A DNA stretch of 64,000 nt from Pseudomonadota bacterium (lineage in GTDB: Bacteria > Pseudomonadota > Alphaproteobacteria > Sphingomonadales > Sphingomonadaceae), in the NCBI GenBank assembly GCA_023423655.1, contig JAFAFE010000001.1, forward strand, positions 124,001 through 188,000. Direction: 5' to 3'. This document shows, one piece after another, positions 50,730-58,065 of the stretch. Below the pieces are notes generated by a model that ran no database searches, had not been told where the DNA came from, and was given only the letters and a program-made list of their open reading frames with translations. Position numbers and translations under genes: made by a program. Positions within the stretch are counted from its first letter, which is position 1. Every line of letters begins with the position of its first letter.

Positions 50730-51152
50730 TCACGCTTTTTCGCCGCTTTCCGGTTCGAAATCAAGGCTGAGGCTGTTGGTGCAATAACGCAATCCGGTCG
50801 GCTGCGGCCCGTCCGGAAACACATGCCCCAAATGGCCGTCGCAGGTGGCACAACGTATCTCGATGCGCGTCATGCCGTGGCTGGTGTCGCGGATTTCGGT
50901 AATCGCGGCGGGATCAATCGCGGCATAGAAACTCGGCCAGCCCGACCCGCTTTCATATTTGGTGTCGCTCTTGAACAAGGGCGTCCCGCACCCGCGACAG
51001 CGATAAAGGCCGGGGCGCTTTTCATCATTATAAGCGCCGGTAAACGCCCGCTCGGTGCCATGCTCGCGCAGCACATGATATTCATCCGGCGTGAGTTTTT
51101 CGCGCCATTCTGCGTCGGTGAGGTTGGAGTCGGGGTTGGTCTTGTCGGTCAT
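50730..51152 (-). CDS. msrB: Peptide-methionine (R)-S-oxide reductase MsrB
   Basis: It reduces the R form of methionine sulfoxide in proteins. The 140-residue protein has the zinc cysteines in YRCRGCGTPLF and CATCDGHLGHVFPDG, the substrate loop SGSGWPSFYAAI, and the catalytic cysteine in GLRYCTNSLSLDF. The upstream resolving position in FKSDTKYESG has no cysteine, so regeneration may use another residue or thioredoxin directly. Its ATG overlaps the gltX stop (ATGA), so the two are co-translated. Confidence 0.95.
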   Translation of the reverse strand: MTDKTNPDSNLTDAEWREKLTPDEYHVLREHGTERAFTGAYNDEKRPGLYRCRGCGTPLFKSDTKYESGSGWPSFYAAIDPAAITEIRDTSHGMTRIEIRCATCDGHLGHVFPDGPQPTGLRYCTNSLSLDFEPESGEKA

Positions 51153-52486
51153 AGACTGCCTGCTTTCAATCGCTGCACCGCCTCGTCCTTGCCGATGAGC
51201 GGCAGGAGCGCGGCCATGTCGGGGCCATGTTCTATGCCGGTGAGCGCGAGGCGTAACGGAAGGAATAACGCTTTGCCCTTGCGCTCCGTTCCTTGCTTCA
51301 ACGCATTGGTGAGCGTGTGCCAAGGGCCGCTCGCCCAATCCATCGCGGCGGCAGCGTCGGCGGCTTGGCCGAGGAACGCCTTATCCTCTGCCTCCAATGA
51401 AGGCACAGCGACCGGGCCTTTGACCACCGCCCACCAATCCGCAACATCGGCAAGCTTGGTGATATTCGGCCCGATCGCCGCCCACGCTGCCGCATCAATA
51501 TCGGCGGGGAGCCGGTCTTTAACCTTTTCATAATCGCTATGGTGGAGGATTTTCTGGTTGAGCGTTGCGAGTTCCGCTTCGTCGAAACGGGCGGGCGCGC
51601 GGCCGAAACGGCTGAAATCAAAACCTTCAATCAATGGCGCAAAATCGGTTGCGGGAACGACCGGATCGCTCGTGCCGATGCGCGCAAGGAGCGCCTTGAC
51701 CGCCATCGGTTCAATCCCTTCCTCGCGGAAATGGGCGACGCCGAGCGAACCCAGCCGCTTCGACAATTTGCCCTCGCTCCCCGTGAGCAACGCTTCATGC
51801 GCGAAATGCGGCGGCTGCGCCCCAAGAGCGGTAAACATCTGGATTTGCGCGGCCGTGTTCGACACATGATCTTCCCCGCGCACCACATGGGTGATGCCCA
51901 TGTCGATATCGTCAATCACGCTCGGCAGCATATAGAGCCAGCTACCATCGGCGCGGCGGATGACCGGATCGGACAGGGTTTTGGCGTCAAACTGCACCTC
52001 GCCGCGCACAAGGTCGGTCCAGAGGATCGGCGTTTCATGGTCGAGCTTGAAGCGCCAATGCGGACGGATGCCAGCGGCTTCCTTGGCGGCGCGCTCTTCA
52101 TCGCTAAGGTCGAGCGCGGTGCGTTCGTAAATCGGCGGAAGGCCGCGCCCTTGCAGCACCTTGCGGCGTAATTCCAACTCTTCGGGCGTTTCATAGCAAG
52201 GATAGACAAGGCCCCGACCGCGCAATTCTTCAAAGCGGCGTTCATACAGGTCAAAGCGTGCGGACTGGCGTTCTTCGCCGTCCCAGTTCAGCCCCAGCCA
52301 AGTGAGATCGGCCTTGATGCCGTCGACATATTCCTGCTTGGAACGCTCGCCATCCGTATCGTCGATACGCAGCAGGAATTTGCCGCCCTGCTTTTGCGCG
52401 AACATCCAATTGTGGAGCGCGGTGCGGATATTGCCGACATGGAGCATACCGGTCGGGGACGGAGCGAAACGGGTGATAATGGTCAT
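51149..52486 (-). CDS. gltX: Glutamyl-tRNA synthetase
   Basis: Class I synthetase for tRNA-Glu, 445 residues. The HIGH motif appears as FAPSPTGMLHVGNIRTALHN and KMSKS as SEGKLSKRLGSLG. DDTDGERSKQEYVDGIKADL and VIDDIDMGITHVVRGEDHVS are other family blocks. The C-terminal anticodon domain is helical (FLPLRLALTGIEHGPDMAAL). The start at 52486 (MTIITRF) fits the family. A glutamine-discriminating or non-discriminating role cannot be decided. It is upstream of msrB with a four-base overlap. Confidence 0.95.
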   Translation of the reverse strand: MTIITRFAPSPTGMLHVGNIRTALHNWMFAQKQGGKFLLRIDDTDGERSKQEYVDGIKADLTWLGLNWDGEERQSARFDLYERRFEELRGRGLVYPCYETPEELELRRKVLQGRGLPPIYERTALDLSDEERAAKEAAGIRPHWRFKLDHETPILWTDLVRGEVQFDAKTLSDPVIRRADGSWLYMLPSVIDDIDMGITHVVRGEDHVSNTAAQIQMFTALGAQPPHFAHEALLTGSEGKLSKRLGSLGVAHFREEGIEPMAVKALLARIGTSDPVVPATDFAPLIEGFDFSRFGRAPARFDEAELATLNQKILHHSDYEKVKDRLPADIDAAAWAAIGPNITKLADVADWWAVVKGPVAVPSLEAEDKAFLGQAADAAAAMDWASGPWHTLTNALKQGTERKGKALFLPLRLALTGIEHGPDMAALLPLIGKDEAVQRLKAGSL

Positions 52487-52659
52487 CCCCGCGCCATGCC
52501 GCAAATCGCGCGCACTGGAAAGGGGGTTGCTTTCATAGGGCAAGGTTATCTTAGGCGTTGCGTTAAGCAACCCGATGTCGAAATTGTAAATTCACACCAA
52601 TTTCGGTATAATTAATGGAGCGGCTCTATTTTGCCCGTGAGAGGCTTTGACTTACGCTG

Positions 52660-53109
52660 TCAGCTTGAGCGCAAGAGTGTTTTTCCCGTGCACGCTGATG
52701 GGATGGACTCGGCCAAAATACGTTCGAAATCAGGGCCTGCCTCTCCGCCTCCTCGGGTCATTGTCTGTCGGAGAGCAATGCGCTGCCCGTCCACAACCAG
52801 GTGATCTGAATACACTTGGATCGTCGAACCAGGTGCAAAAACCGGCAAATAAACCTTGTCACTGGACACAAAGACCAGACAGCCCCGCTGCACATCATAA
52901 GAGCCGACAAACTGCGCTGACAATGCTGCGGTATTCGTTGATGACGCGCGCGCAATATAGACCTTGCGAGGCGCTTCCGTGCTGATTCCGGCTTCCGACC
53001 GCTCCTCCTCTTGAGAAGTCTGGGAGCTGTTGCCTGTTGGCACGCATCCAGAAGAAGTCGCGGACAGGGCAAGCATCATGCCCGACCAACAGAGAAGACG
53101 CTGATTCAT
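52660..53109 (-). CDS. Predicted small lipoprotein of unknown function
   Basis: A 149-residue protein with a lipoprotein signal: LLCWSGMMLALSATSSGC, with the cysteine at residue 22. It has a polar acidic linker (QTSQEEERSEAGISTEAPRK) and a strand-rich domain (SYDVQRGCLVFVSSDKVYLP, FAPGSTIQVYSDHLVVDGQR). Base composition is less GC-rich than that of neighbouring genes. No family recognised. It sits in a lower-GC islet of about 1 kb between gltX and nadE and may have been acquired. Confidence 0.6.
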   Translation of the reverse strand: MNQRLLCWSGMMLALSATSSGCVPTGNSSQTSQEEERSEAGISTEAPRKVYIARASSTNTAALSAQFVGSYDVQRGCLVFVSSDKVYLPVFAPGSTIQVYSDHLVVDGQRIALRQTMTRGGGEAGPDFERILAESIPSACTGKTLLRSS

Positions 53110-53541
53110 GGTTGCGCAGGCTGGGTCATAATTGTGAGGAGTTGTTGATCGTCAACATAGTCAATTGGCATCCTCCCCTTTTGGTACGCAACGCGCACGA
53201 TCCAAAGCTTATCCATTAAAACGGGCCGCAATATTGGAGGTTCGCAGATCAACCGACAGTCGATCCAAAGCTTGATTCATTTTTGCGTGAAATGCGCGAT
53301 TTGCGGCGGAATATCTGAGTTAGATCGCCTCCAATCTGGAAGATGTTACATCTATTGCCGTTCGAAAATACCAGTGCTGGAATTCGGTACATTCGGCGAA
53401 AGGTGCGTAAACCTCTAAACGCGTGCTACGATATCCCCTCTTTCCTAAAGCGCGAGCTTCTGAAACGCTCCCAGTCTGGCTCGATCTTGGCCGGAGACAG
53501 GCTGACAATAAAAGGCGAAGGAAAAGATAGGCTGTACCGGT
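53110..53541. other. Lower-GC intergenic islet without recognisable gene
   Basis: About 430 bp with only short, mutually overlapping open frames and no family match. It contains a direct repeat CGATCCAAAGCTT (near 53199 and 53261). It could be decayed foreign DNA. No tRNA or structured RNA was recognised. Confidence 0.4.
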
Positions 53542-55227
53542 TTACCCCGTGCGAAACGCATTGGTGATGGGATAGCGGCGGTCGCGTCCGAAATTGCGCT
53601 TGCCCAATTTCACCCCCGGCGGGGCTTGGCGGCGCTTATATTCGGCGATGTTGAGGAGCCGTTCGATGCGCGCAACGGTCGCGGGGTCAAAACCGGCCTC
53701 GCCTTCATGTTCGGCCACAATAGCATCAACCGATTTTTCCTGTTCGACCAATCCCAACAAGATCGGGTCCAGCACATCATAAGGCGGCAGGCTATCGGAA
53801 TCCTTTTGGTCGGGGCGTAGTTCGGCGCTCGGCGGTTTGTTGATGATGCTTTCGGGCATGACCGGACCGTCGGGGCCAAGGCCGGTGCGCGGTTTGTTGG
53901 CATTGCGCCATTTGGACACCGCGAACACGGTGGTCTTATAGGCATCCTTGAGCGGATTATAGCCGCCCGCCATATCACCATAAATGGTCGCATAACCGAC
54001 CGACATTTCACTCTTATTGCCGGTGGTGAGCAGCATATGGCCGAACTTGTTAGACAGCGCCATCAAGGTCACGCCGCGGATGCGCGACTGGATATTTTCT
54101 TCGGTTATATCGACCTGTTTGTCGGCAAAACTATCGGACAGCATTTCGTCAAAGGCCTGAACGGCGGGCGCAATCGGGATGACGTCATGGCGACAGCCGA
54201 TCATCTCGGCGCTCACTTCCGCGTCCGACTTGCTCAAATCGCTGGTATAGCGCGAGGGCAGCATCACCGCCCACACCCGTTCCGGTCCCAGCGCATCGGC
54301 GGCAATCGCAGCGCAGATGGCGCTGTCGATCCCGCCCGACATACCCAGCACTACGCCCGGAAAGCCGTTGGTATCGACATAATCGCGCAGGCCCACCATC
54401 ATCGCCATATAGGTATCGGCGGGATGCGGCTCGAGCGTTTCAAGCGCGCCGGGTTTGCAGACCCAGCCATCGGAGGTGCGGTGCCATATGGTCACGCGCT
54501 CTTCTTCGACCCAGTCGGCCAGTTGGTGGGCCATAGAGCCATCTGCATTGAGCACGAAGGAGGCCCCATCGAACACCAGCTCATCCTGTCCGCCGACCCG
54601 GTTCAGATAAGCAAGCGGCAGACCGGTTTCTTCGACACGGTGGAGCGCAACGCCCTCGTGGCGCAGGTCGTCCTTGTCGATTTCATAGGGACTGCCATTG
54701 GGCGACAGCAGGATTTCGGCGCCCTTATCCTTGAGATGCGCGGTGACGGTCGGGAACCATATATCTTCGCAAATCGGGATGCCCAAGGCGACGCCTTTGA
54801 ACAGGATGGGTTCAGGCAAAGGCCCGCTCGCAAAATAGCGTTTTTCGTCGAACGTGCCATAATTGGGCAGTTCATGCTTGGCGCGCACCGCCTGAACCTT
54901 GCCCCCGGCAAGCAGGGCCACCGCGTTGAACAATTGGCCCACTTCGTCGCGATAGACGGTGCCGACCATCATGGCGGGGCCGGCGTCGTTGGTGGCCTTG
55001 GCAAGCCTGTCCAACTCTTCCGCCGCGCGCGTGGCAAGCGCGGGCTTTTGATAGAGATCCTCCGCCGGATAGCCGACCAATTGCATTTCAGGATAGACGA
55101 TAAGGTCCGCGTCCGCGTGGCGCGCGCGCACCTCCAGCATCTGCGCAGCATTGGCGGCAAGGTCGCCGACCCGCTGGTTAAGCTGGGCGAGGACGATGGT
55201 GAGGCGGTCTGTCGGGGGCGTGGTCAT
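53542..55227 (-). CDS. nadE: Glutamine-dependent NAD+ synthetase
   Basis: The last step of NAD synthesis: deamido-NAD plus ammonia (from glutamine) plus ATP. The 561-residue protein fuses an N-terminal nitrilase-type glutaminase with a synthetase. The glutaminase triad is visible as the glutamate in IVYPEMQLVGYPAEDL, the lysine in RAKHELPNYGTFDEKRYF and the cysteine in GIPICEDIWFP. The ATP-pyrophosphatase motif of the C-terminal domain is VVLGMSGGIDSAICAAIAAD. FGHMLLTTGNKSEMSVGYAT completes the NAD synthase signature. Divergent from prs across 265 bp. Confidence 0.96.
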   Translation of the reverse strand: MTTPPTDRLTIVLAQLNQRVGDLAANAAQMLEVRARHADADLIVYPEMQLVGYPAEDLYQKPALATRAAEELDRLAKATNDAGPAMMVGTVYRDEVGQLFNAVALLAGGKVQAVRAKHELPNYGTFDEKRYFASGPLPEPILFKGVALGIPICEDIWFPTVTAHLKDKGAEILLSPNGSPYEIDKDDLRHEGVALHRVEETGLPLAYLNRVGGQDELVFDGASFVLNADGSMAHQLADWVEEERVTIWHRTSDGWVCKPGALETLEPHPADTYMAMMVGLRDYVDTNGFPGVVLGMSGGIDSAICAAIAADALGPERVWAVMLPSRYTSDLSKSDAEVSAEMIGCRHDVIPIAPAVQAFDEMLSDSFADKQVDITEENIQSRIRGVTLMALSNKFGHMLLTTGNKSEMSVGYATIYGDMAGGYNPLKDAYKTTVFAVSKWRNANKPRTGLGPDGPVMPESIINKPPSAELRPDQKDSDSLPPYDVLDPILLGLVEQEKSVDAIVAEHEGEAGFDPATVARIERLLNIAEYKRRQAPPGVKLGKRNFGRDRRYPITNAFRTG

Positions 55228-55492
55228 CCTTTCTGTTTAGGGTGCGGGCGGCTGATTTCAACCGAAGATCATCCCGCCGGGAAAGCGCCCCGGAATAAGC
55301 GCCGCCGGAACCAACGCCGCCATCGTCACCTTAAAGCGACGGCACAAATATCCCCGTTTCGCGTGACAATATGACAATTTTACGCGAGGCCGGATGGCTA
55401 TGATGTGGAAAATCCTGGGGACAGGTCTTTTCCTTCGCGCAATATCTGCCTAAAGGGGCCGCATATTCGCGCCAGCAAGGGAGCCTAGGGCA

Positions 55493-56428
55493 ATGAAGTT
55501 GATGACCGGCAACAGCAATCTTCCGCTCGCAAAGGCCGTCGCCCAATATCTCGACATTCCGCTGACCGATGCCAGCGTGCGCCGTTTTGCCGACGAAGAA
55601 GTGTTCGTCGAAATCCACGAAAATGTGCGCGGCGAAGATGTGTTCGTGCTGCAATCGACCAGCTATCCGGCCAATGACAATCTGATGGAATTGCTGATCT
55701 GCATCGACGCGCTGCGCCGTGCGTCGGCCAAGCGGATTACCGCGGTTCTGCCTTATTTCGGCTATGCGCGGCAAGACCGTAAGCCCGGCCCGCGCACGCC
55801 GATTTCGGCCAAGCTGGTCGCCAATCTTATCACCGAAGCGGGCGCGGACCGTGTGCTGTCGGTGGACTTGCACGCGGGGCAGATTCAGGGCTTTTTCGAT
55901 ATTCCGACCGATAATCTGTTTGCCGCGCCCGTGATGGCCGCCGATATTCTCGCGCGCTTTGGCGGCAAGAATATCATGGTCGTGTCGCCCGATGTCGGCG
56001 GCGTGGTGCGCGCGCGCGCTCTTGCCAAGCGACTCGATAATGCGCAGCTTGCCATCGTCGATAAACGCCGCGAGCGGGCGGGCGAATCCGAAGTGATGAA
56101 CATTATCGGCGACGTCGAAGGCCGTTTCTGTATCCTCATCGACGATATTGTCGATTCGGCTGGCACCTTGTGCAACGCGGCGGCCGCATTGAAAGCGGGC
56201 GGCGCGGAAGATGTGGTCGCTTATTGCACCCACGGCGTGTTGTCCGGCGGCGCGGTCGCGCGCGTCGAAGGCTCGCAGCTTAAGGAACTGGTCATCACCG
56301 ATTCCATCGGCACCACCGACGATCTCAGCGCCAGCACCCGCATCCGCCACCTCACCATCGCGCCGTTGCTCGGCGAAGCCATCAAGCGCATCGCCGACGA
56401 AACATCGGTGTCGAGCCTGTTTGATTGA
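55493..56428 (+). CDS. prs: Ribose-phosphate pyrophosphokinase
   Basis: It makes PRPP from ribose 5-phosphate and ATP for nucleotide, histidine, tryptophan and NAD synthesis. The 311-residue protein shows the class I PRPP synthetase features: MKLMTGNSNLPLAKAVAQYL, YFGYARQDRKPGPRTPIS, the divalent-cation site SVDLHAGQIQGFFDIPTDNL and the PRPP-binding loop LIDDIVDSAGTLCNAAA. GGGAG lies upstream of the ATG. The 265-bp leader contains no obvious riboswitch. A family A palindromic repeat follows. Confidence 0.97.
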   Translation: MKLMTGNSNLPLAKAVAQYLDIPLTDASVRRFADEEVFVEIHENVRGEDVFVLQSTSYPANDNLMELLICIDALRRASAKRITAVLPYFGYARQDRKPGPRTPISAKLVANLITEAGADRVLSVDLHAGQIQGFFDIPTDNLFAAPVMAADILARFGGKNIMVVSPDVGGVVRARALAKRLDNAQLAIVDKRRERAGESEVMNIIGDVEGRFCILIDDIVDSAGTLCNAAAALKAGGAEDVVAYCTHGVLSGGAVARVEGSQLKELVITDSIGTTDDLSASTRIRHLTIAPLLGEAIKRIADETSVSSLFD

Positions 56429-56441
56429 ACAAGAAGATTAT

Positions 56442-56532
56442 CGTCATACCCGCGAAAGCGGGTATCCATCTCCGGACATTGACGTGAACCGCTGGGTCAG
56501 GGGATGGATGCCCGATCAAGTCGGGCATGACG
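56442..56532. repeat. Palindromic intergenic repeat, family A (copy 3)
   Basis: CGTCATACCCGCGAAAGCGG GTATCCATCT on the left, GATGGATGCCCGATCAAGTC GGGCATGACG on the right. The left loop has compensating changes in the stem (ACCCGC/GCGGGT), which supports selection or copying of the hairpin itself. It lies between the convergent prs and VOC genes. Confidence 0.88.
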
Positions 56533-56557
56533 AATTTTTAAGATAATCCGTCGCGCT

Positions 56558-56986
56558 TCAATTCACTTTTGGCTTTGCCGCGCCTTCTTCCGCATCATGA
56601 TAGCCGCCCGGCACGAGCCGCTGCGATATCCACCAGAAATTGCCGTGCGCGTCGCGGATGCCGCCTTGGCGGTCCTGATAGGGCATGTCCTGCACCGGCA
56701 TGATTTCCTGTGCGCCCGCCGCAATTGCGCGCGCCATTGCGGCTTTGGCGTCGGGGACATAGAGATAGTAGGAGGCGGGCATCGCCGGATAGCCGCGCCC
56801 CGCTTCGCTCACCATGATGGTGCAATTGCCCAAGCGGATTTGCGCATTGGCAATCTTGCCATCTTCGCGCAGAGCCCGCCCGATTTCGGTGCCACCCAGT
56901 CCTGCCACCAGAAAATGGCAGAAATGTTCAGCTGATTCGACGAAAATATAGGGGGTGACGGTCGCAAATCCGGGCGGGGTGTACAT
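56558..56986 (-). CDS. VOC family protein (glyoxalase/PhnB-like)
   Basis: A 142-residue vicinal-oxygen-chelate fold protein, PhnB-like. The paired beta-alpha-beta pattern is visible: FATVTPYIFVESAEHFCHFL, KIANAQIRLGNCTIMVSEAG, SYYLYVPDAKAAMARAIAAG, and the terminal GGIRDAHGNFWWISQRLVPG. The histidine/glutamate metal set of true glyoxalase I is not complete by eye, so a catalytic role is uncertain. GAGG lies eight bases before the ATG at 56986. It shares strand and orientation with the next upstream gene. Confidence 0.85.
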   Translation of the reverse strand: MYTPPGFATVTPYIFVESAEHFCHFLVAGLGGTEIGRALREDGKIANAQIRLGNCTIMVSEAGRGYPAMPASYYLYVPDAKAAMARAIAAGAQEIMPVQDMPYQDRQGGIRDAHGNFWWISQRLVPGGYHDAEEGAAKPKVN

Positions 56987-57071
56987 GGATATGTCCTCAC
57001 GCTTGGTTGGGGCAGCATCGCCATGATAGCCCGCGCCAAACCGTTGGGATACAGGCAATTTACGGCTATAT

Positions 57072-58013
57072 TTATTTCACCGTCACACCGTCGCGGATGC
57101 GGGTAAAGCCCGGTAACAGCGCGTCAAAACGCGCGCCAGGTACTTCACCCACAAGCCGGACGGTATAGCCGTCGGGGTGAAATTGTATCCATTGCACGAT
57201 GCGCTTGCCCCCCTGTTCGGCCATGACCTCGCTGGTCGGCACTTTGGCCCCTGTGACCATGCGCTTCGACAGGATTTTTGCCGAAGCCAGCGCTTCCGCT
57301 GCCTTGAGCGATTGTTCGGAAAAAAGGAGCTGCTCCTTGGGCGGCACGGCGCGTTCGGCAATCGCCCGCGCAACGATCATTGTCGCTGCGTCATCCGAAG
57401 GCTGGCCGTCCGCGCTGTCGGTGAGCAATACGCCCGACCCGCCAAAGCTGCGCCAGGGTTTCAACCCGCCTTTATCTGCGAGCGTGAAGGGCAGCGCGGC
57501 CATTATGTCGCCCTCGCTCAACGCCCCGCGTATCTGGAGGCCCTTGATAAGCGCGCAGGCATCGCCGCTCTTGTCGTCCGGCATTTGCGCGCTGATGAGC
57601 GCGGTAAAATCGGACGCATGGAACAGCACCATACATTTGGGGAAAGTGCGCCCCGCCGCGGTCTGGGTCGCGCGCACTTCAATCGCTTTAACCTTGGCAT
57701 TGCCTTCCGCAAGTTCGAAGTTGCGCCGCGCGACTTGCTTGATGCCCTCCGCCGCCATATCCTCGGCGGCGACAAAATCCTCCAGCGCAACGGAGCGCGC
57801 TTCGGCGGGCATTTCGATAATCATCACCGACCTTTTGGTCGCCTCGTCGACAAAGCCCTGAAATCCGGTCGCAGGCTTGGATCCGGCAAAAGGCACCATG
57901 CCGATGCGCGACCCTTCGGGAAAGACGACCGCGCTTTCTTGTGCAAAGACGGGGGCGCTCATACTCCATGCGCAAGCCGCCGCCAAAATCGCGCCCAAGC
58001 TGATCTGCTTCAT
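57072..58013 (-). CDS. Exported protein of unknown function
   Basis: A 313-residue periplasmic protein. The signal peptide (MKQISLGAILAAACAWSMSA, then PVFAQ) has a clear cleavage site. The mature part contains GSRIGMVPFAGSKPATGFQG, SVMIIEMPAEARSVALEDFV and an acidic helix-strand pattern to the end (GYTVRLVGEVPGARFDALLP). Two cysteines (FPKCMVLF, GDACALIKG) could form a disulfide. No known domain recognised. Codon use fits the chromosome. It lies 52 bases after the pheT stop on the same strand, perhaps in a shared transcript. Confidence 0.75.
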   Translation of the reverse strand: MKQISLGAILAAACAWSMSAPVFAQESAVVFPEGSRIGMVPFAGSKPATGFQGFVDEATKRSVMIIEMPAEARSVALEDFVAAEDMAAEGIKQVARRNFELAEGNAKVKAIEVRATQTAAGRTFPKCMVLFHASDFTALISAQMPDDKSGDACALIKGLQIRGALSEGDIMAALPFTLADKGGLKPWRSFGGSGVLLTDSADGQPSDDAATMIVARAIAERAVPPKEQLLFSEQSLKAAEALASAKILSKRMVTGAKVPTSEVMAEQGGKRIVQWIQFHPDGYTVRLVGEVPGARFDALLPGFTRIRDGVTVK

Positions 58014-58065
58014 ACCGTCTGCTCCTTCATGGGCGGCGGGGCGAAGCAGGGAAACGCTTGGGGTC

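Noticed and set aside
53343..53567. 74-codon plus-strand frame between the low-GC lipoprotein and nadE
   Set aside because: It runs into the nadE 3' end, has no ribosome site and no recognisable domain. It is treated as non-coding.
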